Part shown: positions 12,860 to 23,987 of the stretch, one piece after another
How positions within the stretch are numbered: position 1 is the first letter of the stretch
How the letters are laid out: each line of letters begins with the position of its first letter
Assembly (NCBI GenBank): GCA_008360955.1
Contig: LUCM01004242.1
Coordinates: 150,938 to 214,937, forward strand
Source: Fasciolopsis buskii
Taxonomy: Eukaryota > Platyhelminthes > Trematoda > Plagiorchiida > Fasciolidae
DNA: 64,000 bases
Direction: 5' to 3'
Notes under the pieces: generated by a model
The model's database searches: none
The model's input: only the letters and a program-made list of their open reading frames with translations
What the model was told of the DNA's origin: nothing
Translations under genes and position numbers: made by a program

Positions 12860-15762
12860 AGGCTATCCGGGAGCCACCGTACAAACAGTTCGAGAAAAGA
12901 TGAGTTGGTGCGGCCAACTCTGCAGGTACTCCGGTCAAGACGACCTCAGAAACTCAAAGTGCATTGGGGTTCATTGTACCCTGACAACGGTGAGTCACCT
13001 GCTAGCCGCTTTTAAAGTAATATTCATTAATAAATGAGATATACGTATCCGAAATTAAAACAACGACGAATAATATATCTGTCGATTTGACATATGTATA
13101 CCGCGCGGCTTCATTACTGAAGTCACATATAACGTTTGCTACTATCAGTTTATATTGCCACCACAAATGCCTTCCGTGAATATAGTAAAGTAGTAATGCC
13201 ATTTCCCATTTTGTTTTCCAGATCGAAGAAAATTTGCAGGAAAATCTTTCACTAACGAGCGGCTAACAATATAAGCTAAAATCAAAGAAATGCCACTTCA
13301 GTGTGTATTTTAATTTCTAAGTTTGTTAATAAAAGAAGCTTGCATATGCCGAGGACTTTTGTTTGTTCCTGGCGGTTCCAATTATGCTCGTGATGCACCG
13401 CGAAAGGTAAAAGTGCATGTCGGAATGTTAGAATGTGTATCAGGCCGTGGAATTTAAGTTCCTCTCAGGCATTCCACGCAGGCGAATAGATTAGTTGGGA
13501 ATTGCAATTAAGAAATTAAAAATGGTGTTACCTGCGACTACAGGAACCGATTTCGGGCGAATTCGACAAACGACCCAAAATGGTCCCATTTTTGTTTCAA
13601 AGCGGCACATTTAGGGATATGTTAGGGGACTATTTCGTGGCGTTTCGGGGGCGTTTGTGCTGACTGAGGTGGTAGTCCGTTATCTAAAACCAAATTATAC
13701 CATCTTACAGCTGACAAACTGATTTTAGCTTGGTTTTCTGTCTTCTTCTGGGCGGGGCAAACGGTGTTAACACAGTTAAAACTCGAACAGATCTTAACCT
13801 GGGAAAACATTTTATGAAAATGCCAAGGCTGCTGTACATCATATTTTATGCTTTTTTATTTTGGTCTATATGCGCAGCTTCTGCGAAGATTACTGCTTTT
13901 TGACTGCACTATTGATTTGATTGTGCTAGTTCCATAGCTGAATGACATCAATACTGGTATTCAGCTGTCTTCGGTTTTCCTGCAGTTGCATAGGTCAGGT
14001 AATCTGTTCAAATATCATCGTCCTATTGCTTGGTAGACAATCGCACATCGCGGGGTTTTGGTGTTTGCCAGACGACAAATTCGAGTTTTTTACGCCTAGG
14101 AAACAACGTCACATCGAGGTTGGTCTCACATTCACTGGATTCTCATTTATCTTGCTTTTGTCATTAATAACGCCAAAAACGAAAATATTGTTCGGAACGG
14201 AAACCTCGCCTACTGAGAGCTGCCAACCAGAGAAATTGACTGGTGGCAAGAAGATGATAATGACACACAACTCTGAAAAGTCTAACTAACTGAAACCACA
14301 TTGTCTCAGTTGATTAGAACAGAATGATGATGGGTTCTATGTTATGCATCGCAGAGTGCCGTTTGTTAGCCGATGTGCCGGTCTCTTCGTCCCCGGTTGC
14401 TGTGGACTATATGTTTTGTTCACAATTTCAGTCTTCCAGGTTGGGTTGAAAGGGTTATTTGAGTATTTACAATAAACTTTCAATAAACATTCTCCAGGGG
14501 TAACACAGGGAAGTTTGTTTTGGTCGCATCTGCACTAAATTCACGAGTGATTGGTTGATTGGCACAAAACTTCGTATAGCAACCCAATCCTCGTTGGACG
14601 ACTCTGATGCTTGCAAGCCAAACGTTGGTTCGACGGCAGTTATTTGCATAGAGCCATGTTAACATTTTGCGGTTGATTTGATAAGTGTATAAGATGTTAG
14701 CTTTCCGTAATTATCAAATGACTGATCCATGTAGCACAAAAATCATTGGTGACGCTGTTCTCTGAATATTTTTGGCGGTTTAAGCAGGTAGTTTGTAGAG
14801 CGAAAAATCATTATATACCGGTGATCATAACTGAAGCGGACATTTAAAAAAACACGAGAATTATTTAGGTTGATTAGCTTAAACGCTTCATATTTGTGTA
14901 GGTACTAAAATGAATGCAGTCCACGACCATATATTGGACTTCGCTGAAGACAAAGCATGAGGATTCATTGGGCGAATGAAGTACTTTCAGTGAAGTTTCT
15001 ACTTTAAATCAGTGTAAACAAGTATAGAGCTTTAATTAATTACCAATAGTATAACGTATATGATTTTCGTTATTGCGATGACAGTATGCTGTTTCACTGC
15101 TTTCCTTTTAGGTGTATACCTTTGATGTACTTACATGAGAGTTGTCTGATTACGAACCGTGATTTTTCAGGCTGCATCGACATGACGATGGGCGGTTTCT
15201 TCCATTGTTAATGTCACTGCCGGTACCCGTATGTTATCGGTGGTTTTGAATGCATTTTGAATGCTTTGCCTAGCAGCTGTAAATCATGGATTTTAGAGGG
15301 AAGCAGAGGATCACTCCAATCTTATTCAGTAATCATCGGTAACCACTGGTACTTTGTTAGTCAACATCTAAAGTTAACATTTTTCACTCACACGATGGGC
15401 TACAAAATGCTCTCATAGTCAAAATGGAATAAGTATAGAATCATTTGGAAAACTCAAAACTTCAAATCTCCGCCTTGGTTGTCTGAAAAACATTATTTGG
15501 AACCACTTTTGGACCTAAAACTTATGAGACTGACCTTCGTTTATCTAGTAGGTCCGATGTTTCTTAGCTGGTGCATGTTGCTTTGTCCTAACCGTGGAAC
15601 AGCACTTCCTGTCAAGTGCTGGAAGGTAGGCTCCTGAATTACTGTCAAACAATTCACGAATGCTTTGCATTTCTCGCCTCAGGTTTACAATCATACTGCT
15701 CTCGATTTTTCAGTAAATTCAAAGAAAATTCCCAAGTTGGAACAAAGGGCTCCTCAGTAATC
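12725..15762 (+). repeat. Left arm of a 3.04 kb near-perfect inverted repeat
   Basis: Each base pairs with the reverse complement at position 39,749 minus its coordinate, so this arm matches 23,987-27,024. The outer edge is at ACATCCGTGTTTCGTCAGC and the inner edge at GCTCCTCAGTAATC. Comparison by eye found about five substitutions, near 12,829, 12,854, 12,858, 13,117 and 13,317, and no net indel. Several stretches of 60-115 codons are identical between arms, but none resembles a known protein. The arm shows no transposase, RT or terminal transposon motif. Confidence 0.95.
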
Positions 15763-17584
15763 GTCGGCTGACACAGATACAGCACTTCATTTTACTCCTG
15801 CTATCCTCACCATGAAATACAACACATGGGGATTCAAAATAAGCGTTCTCACGATTGTGTTTTGCATTCAAGGAATTCGGGTGATTTTGAGTGCATGCAC
15901 GCAACCAAACATTTGGGATAGAGCTAAGTCCTGTCCACACCACATACAATAAGAGGCATCGTATTCCAAACTGCTTCCAATAATTCATAATTTCATTTTG
16001 AAATCACGTATGCCTTCTTTTGTTTCAGTTCCAGTTCCATGCAGTAAACCTGTGTTCTGCGTAAAAAAGCAACGTCGGTAGGCAGCAAACGGTTAGGGAG
16101 TTAAAAGTCGTCGGAAACGTGATTCATTTGTCACAAAAACTCAACTTTTATACTTCCATTTTTTGATTATTTAGAATTCAAACTTCTGCCACCTCTGGTG
16201 AACGTGCAGCTTTCGCCACCATCTGTAAACCTCAATTGCATTTTCCAGTTATATTAACAAATGGAAATTCATCTTCTCTGCCAATAACTGAACGACGAAC
16301 GCTAATTTTCCTTTTTAAATGTGGTCGGATTCAGCGGGGCGAATTTTCGTGCACGAGAGAGAAGATTAGGTCCCTGCATAAACGCAAAATATGTCCAGAA
16401 ATATTTATTGTGTTTGCAGCACAGTTGACCAAAGGAGAGTTATTAAAAACAGAAATCACGGTACTGTGGTTCAAAAGATCACACGAGATATTCATTCTTA
16501 GGTCTATCTAGGAAGTAATAGCCAGCAGAAAACCGTGGCAAGCACTGTGATGCCATTTACCCCGAATTTGTTTGAATTCATCGCCATTGCTTTGGAATTA
16601 GACTGGTAGGCCCAGAAAGTTGTAGTACTGCAGTGGAAGACCACTTGGCACACTTGGCATGTCTACCTTCTCACGTATTCTTCTCCGGCTGTCGAGGTCG
16701 TCTTTTTCCTGCTTTACACATCCAAGCATCTGCACTCCGCTGGAAGATCACTGTCTGTTGTGATAGTGTACTTCGTTCAATATGCTATCGGTCGTATAGC
16801 TTAGTATGGCGAGTAATTTATTTCACCTAAATTTATTCGCCCTTGTTTTCCCAGTATTTCGATTCGTGGAATCTACTAGGTCTTATCTGGGCTGGAGTTA
16901 GCATACCACATAATGGAGACCGGCTAAATCATTAACGAGACGGGTAAATGTAACTAAAACGCCTGGACCTTCGAATGATATTTATAAGGCATCCTAAATG
17001 CACCCCGAACGCGTCATCTTTCGGATTCTAAAGCCGCAGTTGACAAAATCACCTCATTCGATAAGGTAGAGATGACTTCTGCCAACTACCAGATGCGAGC
17101 AACGAATTGCATATATTGTGGTATCCAGATGGCCCCGATAAGACAACACACCCTCAGGCAAACCACGGCAGCGAAATGTCCAGTGGTCGGAGAGATTCGA
17201 GATCGAAGGCTCTATAAAAGTGCAGTCCGGTAGGAAATATCAAGAGTCTTGTGTGCAATAAAATCAAAATCAACCAATCAAATGTCACAAAAGTATTATC
17301 GAGCGTCAAAGCAGATTCTAGAAAAAATAATTTGCGGAAACAGCAGACCTTCTCCAAAAAATCGATGCCACTACAGATGCATCATCAGAGAAAATGATCA
17401 GTATTGCAAACAACGACAATAACAGCGATAATCTTTAATCGATTCCAGTGGTTATCCCATCATGTTTCCGAAAGCTGGTGAAGTCCCTTTTTCATTATTT
17501 GTTAGGACAAGTGGATTTGTGGATCTTGAAAGCGATAACAATATTATTACACGAAAGTGAACTGTTTTCCTTCTCGGTATTTTG
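15763..17584. other. Left part of the inverted-repeat spacer, no recognised gene
   Basis: Single-copy-looking sequence starting at the inner edge of the left arm. ORFs on both strands are at most about 90 codons and carry no recognisable motif. No promoter or RNA gene could be assigned. Confidence 0.4.
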
Positions 17585-17886
17585 TGAGACCGACTGTCAT
17601 AATGCGGATTTCGCACTACATTTGCTTGCCCTTAACCATTGTGACCCCTTATGGGTCACCCTTACTTTGTTCTGTATGACTGCAATGCTGACAACCCAGA
17701 CAATAGACCGGTAGAACGAACGAACGAACGGTCGGGAATGGTAGGAGGATGAGTGTATTTGACAGGAGCATGCAAGCGGAGCGTGCAAACGGAGCGTGCC
17801 TGAGCAACGTCCAAATGACAACCCCGCTGGGCGGTCAACGTTTGGTCAAAGAGGCGATTGGGCGGACCAAATCCATGTTCCGCTAC
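17585..17886 (+). repeat. Dispersed ~300 bp repeat, copy A
   Basis: Aligns along its length with 19,090-19,380 and, in inverse orientation, with 23,755-23,987. Shared blocks include TTGTGACC, GCGGTCAACGTT and the terminal CCATGTTCCGCTAC. Copy A contains a short GAAC tetranucleotide run (17,713-17,729) missing from the others. No tRNA-like promoter boxes or conserved ORF are visible. A short non-autonomous element is likely, but its class is unknown. Confidence 0.75.
17713..17729. repeat. (GAAC)n short tetranucleotide run
   Basis: About four tandem GAAC units inside dispersed-repeat copy A. They are absent at the corresponding place in copies B and C, so the run expanded locally. Confidence 0.8.
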
Positions 17887-19089
17887 GATTGCAATTTCGG
17901 TCTATAAAATAGCGAAATGGATTGTTTCGTAGTAGGAACGCCTTCAACAATACATATGGCGCGGGAGATAGCCTTTCAAGGGAACATGCCCACAAGGACG
18001 ATTGTCTTAATGTTACATGACTTGCATAAAATGAAACGGGGTGTTCGTGTAACTTCGAAATCGGTGTTGGGAACTTCGCATTTGACCACTGCTGTTAACC
18101 ACCTCGATGCAGTGCAATCCGCTCGGCTGTGCTTTGGAGACAGATGATACGAGAATCACTACATGGGCATGTCACCTTTTGATGTGCTTCCTCCTGATAT
18201 GACAAGATTGTTTCCCATCAAGTGCACGCACTAAGTTTGTCTAGATGTCATGAAACTGGTGATCTGCACCTGACGGAAAGGCGGCTTGACGAAGCAAGCA
18301 CAATTAACAAATTTGACCCGTACGGCAGTTTAACGGCGGTGGGGTTATCATAGTTTTATTTCATATGGCTTCCGACGGCAATGCATAAGGCTGTCGCAAG
18401 TGGATTTATAGAAATTAAGTGATTCTTGCAAGTTCTGCTTAGGTTTCGTTGCACTTCATAGAACACTGACGGACGATATACAGGCCAACTTCATTCACAC
18501 ATCCGTTTTCACTCTACTAATGTCCTTCAAGAAGTCTTGCTGTCACTGCATCTCCCACATCTCCAGACACCCGTGGCTGCTAGCCCATGATTACGTCACC
18601 TTAGGGTGAGCACTGCGTTGTGTTTGATGTGGATAGTTGGACTCACCTATCCGAGTTTAACAATGACTTCGCTAAACCGGGCACCATGCTTCTGAGTCAT
18701 TCATATGCGCAACACGACGCATTATCAAGTCGAAAATCATACCGGCGAGGCAGATATTTCTGCAGATTAAGCAAAACTGCTTTCATAAGTGTTCCACAAA
18801 AAATTGCTTCTAGACGACACAAAGTCAGGCAGAATAGAGTTGGTCCTGCTGATCCTAAATTCATCTTCCCCTACAGTGTCTACACTAATCAGTGCTTCGA
18901 TAGTGCCTTTCGGGTTAGAAATCGCCCATCGGTCACCAGTGACCTACAAGACGCCACGATATGCCTTAGACACTTTATGAAGTCCGACTTCTTTAAAAGT
19001 TTGCTTCCATCATCTCGTACTAACATCATTAGGTGCATTGATTTGGGATGTACGACGACTCTAAATATAAAAGTAATATGTACAGGGAT
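17887..19089. other. Spacer sequence between repeat copies A and B
   Basis: A 203-codon plus-strand ORF (18,620-19,231) runs through this interval, but its last ~45 codons lie in repeat copy B and the rest matches no family I know. It is best treated as a chance ORF. Nothing else is recognised. Confidence 0.35.
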
Positions 19090-19380
19090 TTGTAGAACTG
19101 ACTGTCCTAACGCGAATCTCGTATTACGTTCGCCTTCTCTTGACCTTTGTGACCACTCTTGCGTCACTCTTACTCTGCTGGGTACGACTGTAATACAGGC
19201 AAACCTGACACTTGACCGGTACAAGCGGTAGCGGGTTGAATATATTTGGACAGGAGCGTGCGAGCGTTACGTGCGTGAGCAACGCACAAGTGGCGACCGC
19301 GTTTGGCGGTCAACGTTCGCTCAAACAAGCTATTCGTGGGAACAAATCCTTGTTCCGCTACACATTTTCCTGTTACAGGG
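19090..19380 (+). repeat. Dispersed ~300 bp repeat, copy B
   Basis: Same orientation as copy A. It shares the block with GCGGTCAACGTTCGCTCAAA and the terminal CTTGTTCCGCTAC. The best-preserved part is the 3' half, while the 5' third shows many substitutions. A stretch after the end (TTACAGGGCC) resembles one beside copy C, so the true unit may extend further. Confidence 0.75.
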
Positions 19381-21599
19381 CCAGAGTTGAAGTTTTGTAC
19401 AGTGTTGCAGAGGCGGCAAAAGTGCTAGTGAATATTTCACCTTTGAATGCCAGTATGATTTTGTGATCCTTGGCATATCGGGCATTTCTGCTGATTTTAG
19501 ATGTTCTCCATTGTGAAGTTCATCATCGATAGCATCACGGCTGTCGGTCATCACAGGTGCATAGTTTGTAATAACACATGTAATTGGGTAAAAATCACGT
19601 CCAGTAAACTGATGAAAATGAGGGTTAAAATCCCCATCACATTGGTCAACCTTTTAAATAAACTAGACATGCTGGGCCGTAGGTTCCTTCTAGTTGCTCA
19701 TCTGTTTCGACTTCTGTTGCAACATTTGACAGAAAAATCCCGTCAGCGGATGCAATGTGGCACGAAGAAAAAATTGAAAAACGAAAGTCCTACTTCATCG
19801 TCACACTTCATTTTCATTATGAAGAACCAGCTCACTCGACGGACTTCAGCAACAAGTAACCGGTGGCTACATGAGTGCGTAACCATGCTGATGTCGACCA
19901 TTCACTTCCGCCAATGCCTTAAGAAGGCGTGTTTCAACTCGTTGCCAACGCCAAAACACCAAGGCAAGCCGTGGTATATGGCGATCGATTTTCCAGTCGA
20001 ACATAGTGAAACAGGTTCGTCTACCTAGAGTGACGATGGCTCTCTAAATTATTCTTCCATTTGTCCAGCTGTCCTTAGTACTGCTGGCAACATGTGAATA
20101 GATGCATCCAAAAACGTCAATTACCAGTGGCGAGTTTTCGAGAACTCGACAAGTAGTATTAACGGTAAAACATCAAGGGCGTCAGAAGGCTGCACTCCGC
20201 GCAGTCCAGACAGGAATAATGGCAACACTAATTTGTTTATTTCTCGTGCAACGAAAAACGTTACCGAAGGCACGATCAATTTTTAAACGCATGGATCAGT
20301 GAAAACGAATGGGCACAAGAATATCTATTTGTTCCGTTAGGTGACAGAAGGCACGGCAGAGACAATGGAAAAAATGTATAATGGCAAAATGATATGGGTA
20401 AAAGTAATTTTTGAGAAAGATATGTACGATTGCTGCAGGCAACTTTTGTCTAGGAGCATCACTGTCGGCTGTTGTCACGTAAAGGAAATGTAAAGTTTGA
20501 TGGAGGATGATAAATTGAATTTGAGCCAGAATAATGGAGTACGTCGAGATGAAGGCGGTAAGTCTGGGATAACAGCACAATAAAAAGTTCTACTAGGTGC
20601 CCAGGACACTCAATTTTCAAATGCAAGGGAGATGAATACATTCAAAATCGGCTACAAAAATCACTGGATGGCTGTGGACAACCAGAAGACGAGACGCGAA
20701 CTGGAAGACGAGGAAAGTTGTCGTACAGAGAACGGGGTTTCGATGAGAAGCAGTATCATGAATTGCCGGAAGTGCAAAAAACTTGATCCGTGTTGAGGGA
20801 TGAAGCGACAAAGATCCAGTGGTGGGAAGGACACTATTACGTTGGGGAAGAAAAACTGGTATAGATAAATTATGGGTAGACGTTAACGTGTTCTTTCTTT
20901 GTGTCCGCAAAGCTTGGTTTGTTAACCTTGAAGGGCAACCCGAGAATGGCATGGATACTTACCTCTCACTATTGTTCTCGGTAATAAACAAAACTTCCCA
21001 ATAAAGGAAACCAGGCAAAGTGGTCTGCGAAGAACTGAGTGAATGCAAACGAGTGTAGAATGGTTTGATTTCAGAGTGATTTTGCGGCAAGTCGGTGAAA
21101 ACTGTGTTCACCGGTGCTTGATTGTCATAAATAATTTCAGCCGTTGTCAAAATCAGACTATTCATGGATATTCATAATGATGTCCCATTTTCCGGTGACT
21201 GGTGTGACTACGTCAATTCCATCTGATCGTGCGATCCGTCGGGTTGCTGATATCCACGTGGGCCGGTGTTAGATTCAGGGTGGCGGTAACTGAATCGGTA
21301 ATGACAAGTAAGACCTGAGTGCACGATCTGAAACACAACGGAGAAACTATTCGGGATTGGGGTTATAGTGGTTAATGAGCCAGTGACAGATAGACACAAA
21401 TAGAGGCATAATCCCCTTTAAGTTGGCCAGATAAATGAAAAGTACGTGAGGCAGACCGCAAATCCCTGGTGGAGAGGGTAGTTGACGCTCGGCCGTAAAC
21501 TAGAATGTTCGTAGGCCCCATCAAGTCCAGTGTTAGCTTGTGTCAGGTTAATAGAGAGCTGGACATCTAGTAGCTTTGCTATTTGAACTTTGAACTAGG
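19381..21599. other. Spacer sequence with a 175-codon ORF of unknown nature
   Basis: The plus-strand ORF at 19,501-20,028 is one of the longest outside recognised mobile elements. It is rich in Lys, Ser and Thr, has no signal peptide and shows no motif I recognise. Its composition looks like that of translated non-coding DNA. The rest (20.1-21.6 kb) has only short ORFs. Decayed CR1 3' sequence from the element at 21.6-23.2 kb may reach into its right end. Confidence 0.35.
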
Positions 21600-23220
21600 A
21601 TACACTTGGGAATGACCGCAGCTAACTGGAAAGTTTGGTCCACAGCTTAGAGTAAGCAAGTGTGGAGAATTTCGCCATGACCGATATCCAGCTCAGTATG
21701 CTCTTTACGAATAGAACTGCTGCAAATTGGCTAACGGCGTCATGTTTGGCGTTTGTAGCAGGGCAAACATTAGTATGGTGAAGATTAAACAGAAAGGCGT
21801 GGTTTAATTTGACGCGACGAAACCATAGTGGCTCAAGAACGAGGAATTCACATATGGCTTTGAGGCACATGTTAGATGAGGGGCCAAGAAGGTTTCTATT
21901 GAAAGCCCACCGTATATTCTCGATTGCGACTCGACTAACTTTGCGCTTATGCGTGAAGATAATTCAGCAATATTCAAGATGAATTCTATTATTGGAGTTG
22001 GAGTGATTAGCCTCCAATCTTGAGCGCGGAATGCCCCCGCGACCATTGTGGTGGTTCTTTTAGCCTCGGCGTTTTGCTGATAGAGTTGCTCTTGGAAGTT
22101 GAAAAACCAGCACTACCGGGCCCCAAATCCTTAACCGTATGTGTTACAGAAATGGGTAGGGCATTTATTGAGATGGATCCTTTGGCAGCATGGCATCCAT
22201 GTTATTGGCGAATTCTCGCCGGGAAAAATTTAATCGCCACCCGGTACACCAGTAATCTGCAGACTTCAGGTCTTCATTTGTAAGTGCAAGGTTGGAGTTA
22301 AAAGTGTCAGATTTAAAAGGCAAGACTATTTTTATGTCATCAGAGAACAGGACTGGTGCACCTTGACGAATGATTTTGAAGATGTCATCAATACACAGGA
22401 GGAATAAGAGGGAACCAATGGCGCTATCCTGAATGACCCCACTGGTAATAGTGCAGGGCTGGAGCAAACATTCGTTAATATTGACGACTTTGGAAGCGAT
22501 CAGAAAGAGAAAATAATAACCATGATAGAAGTGGCCTTCATTTCATAGGATCTAATTTTGGCTGGAAGTTAGAAGAAGAAAACATGATCACACATTTTCG
22601 ACATGCTGAAAGAAGCAGGAGCACTGAAGGTTGATGTCAGCATTCTGAGTACATGGATTTAAGGAATCAGGCTAACAAGTGAGACAAACTCAGTTTCTTA
22701 ATAAGCCGTGCTGAGAGAGGACAATAAGGCTGTGAGTAGGTAAGATATTTATCAGTTGTTTCTGAACAACCTTTTCCATGGGCTGGGATAGAACTGGAGT
22801 ATGGTTAATGATGCGTTGCTTCTCCACGTCTTGCAAAGAACCCTCTTCATGAAGTGGGACAATAATGGAGGACTCCCCTTGCGATGGGAAAGTACCCTGA
22901 GACATTGCAAGCGGGAAAAGACTTAAAAAGAGCAGAGGAAAGACCTAGCCAGCGGTGCGAATCAGTATTAGTAGGATACCATCAAGCTCAGGCCTGTAGA
23001 ACGCCTTGGCCTATTCCATCACCGTCTCGATGCCTGCAATGTCAAGTGCGGTGGAAGATAACCTATCTGAAGTCGGCGCGGGGCGATTTTTGGAGTGCGG
23101 CAGACTGTAGGTAGTTCGATTAGAAGGGAAGTATGTTCCAAATGCTTCCTCGATGTCTACAGAGAACTTTATGTTCAAGGCACCACAAATGATGAAAATC
23201 GGAATGGCCGACAATTTGGA
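21600..23220 (-). pseudogene. CR1-like non-LTR retrotransposon fragment (RT and C-terminal region), degenerate
   Basis: Minus-strand frames encode successive pieces of a CR1-clade polyprotein. The 5' piece (23,214-23,011) resembles the linker before the RT. Next comes the RT finger segment (22,905-22,690: SIIVPLHEEGS, LSQPMEKVVQKQL, LSQHGLLRN), then the palm (22,467-22,165: TSGVIQDSAIGSLLFLLCID and FSDDIKIV, where the family normally has F/YADD). The thumb and C-terminal region follow (22,046-21,622, with PLWFRRVKLNHAFLFNL). Reading requires frame changes and internal stops, so it is dead. The endonuclease half is missing, the usual 5' truncation. It lies wholly within the inverted-repeat spacer. 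Confidence 0.8.
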
Positions 23221-23754
23221 CCGCAGGTGAGCATTAAAAATGAAAAGAATCTGCTAAACTGGGTTAGATGATCAAGGCGCTGACATTTCTTGCCTTTCAA
23301 ATCTTAGTCCAGATGCCGTAAGAAGTTCATGTTGCAATTGGTTTGCTTGCAACAAAAGGAGAAGTCTAATGTTTTACTAAACGTTTCACGTGCAGCTGAC
23401 ACAGCCTACTAAGTTTCTGGATTTGTGTTGGGTTTTCGAGTTGGATAGACGATGAAATTTAAATGGCAGTTTAGTGTAAAGGTGGTCTGACGCATTCTAT
23501 GGGTGAGGCGACAAAAACGCTGGGCCAGCCAAGGAGTCACGGAGCTTCAGTGATTTCGTCCAATCGTGTGGACGTATAGGAACGGGAGACAGCACGTTCG
23601 GTGGGTACTGATGGAGAGGGTTTGCCACTAGACTAAAAGCTTGACCAACTTCTGGTCACTCCCGCGGAAGGGTTTTGACACTGGGACCTTTTCATTAGAA
23701 CCACTAACCGTGTAAAATAGGTCTTATGTATTATGAAGCCTTGTGGGTTCAGCC
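23221..23754. other. Short spacer stretch, no recognised gene
   Basis: This lies between the CR1 fragment and repeat copy C. Only short ORFs are present. A minus-strand 78-codon ORF (23,633-23,869) reads from repeat copy C into this stretch and has no recognisable motif. Confidence 0.35.
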
Positions 23755-23987
23755 CTGTAGCGGAACATGGATTTGTTCCTCCAGATAACTTGTTTAACTG
23801 AACGTTGACCGCCAAGCGCGGTTGCCATTTGCGCGTAACTGACACGCTTCGCTCGCACGCTGCTCTCAAAATATACTCAAACTGCTACCGCTTTCGACTG
23901 TCTTTTCTTTGCACCCGTCAAGTGTCAGGGTTGCCAGTATTTCAATCGTACGGAGCTGACTAAGTGACGCATAAGTGGTCACAAAGG
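23755..23987 (-). repeat. Dispersed ~300 bp repeat, copy C, truncated at the inverted-repeat edge
   Basis: On the minus strand it aligns with copies A and B, through CCTTTGTGACCACT, CTGACACTTGAC, GGCGGTCAACGTT and CATGTTCCGCTAC. Its 5' part, present in A and B, is missing: the similarity stops where the right inverted-repeat arm begins. The breakpoint therefore lies inside, or was made by, this repeat. Confidence 0.75.

Noticed and set aside
12725..12860. Retropepsin-like protease in the inverted-repeat arm
   Set aside because: The ALANGK block is suggestive, but no Asp-Ser/Thr-Gly active site precedes it in either arm.
18620..19231. 203-codon plus-strand ORF as a gene
   Set aside because: Its C-terminal part lies in dispersed repeat copy B, the rest has no recognisable motif, and it overlaps other ORFs of similar quality.
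19501..20028. 175-codon plus-strand ORF as a gene
   Set aside because: No motif, signal or splice context, and its composition is like that of random translation. Kept only as a note in the region entry.
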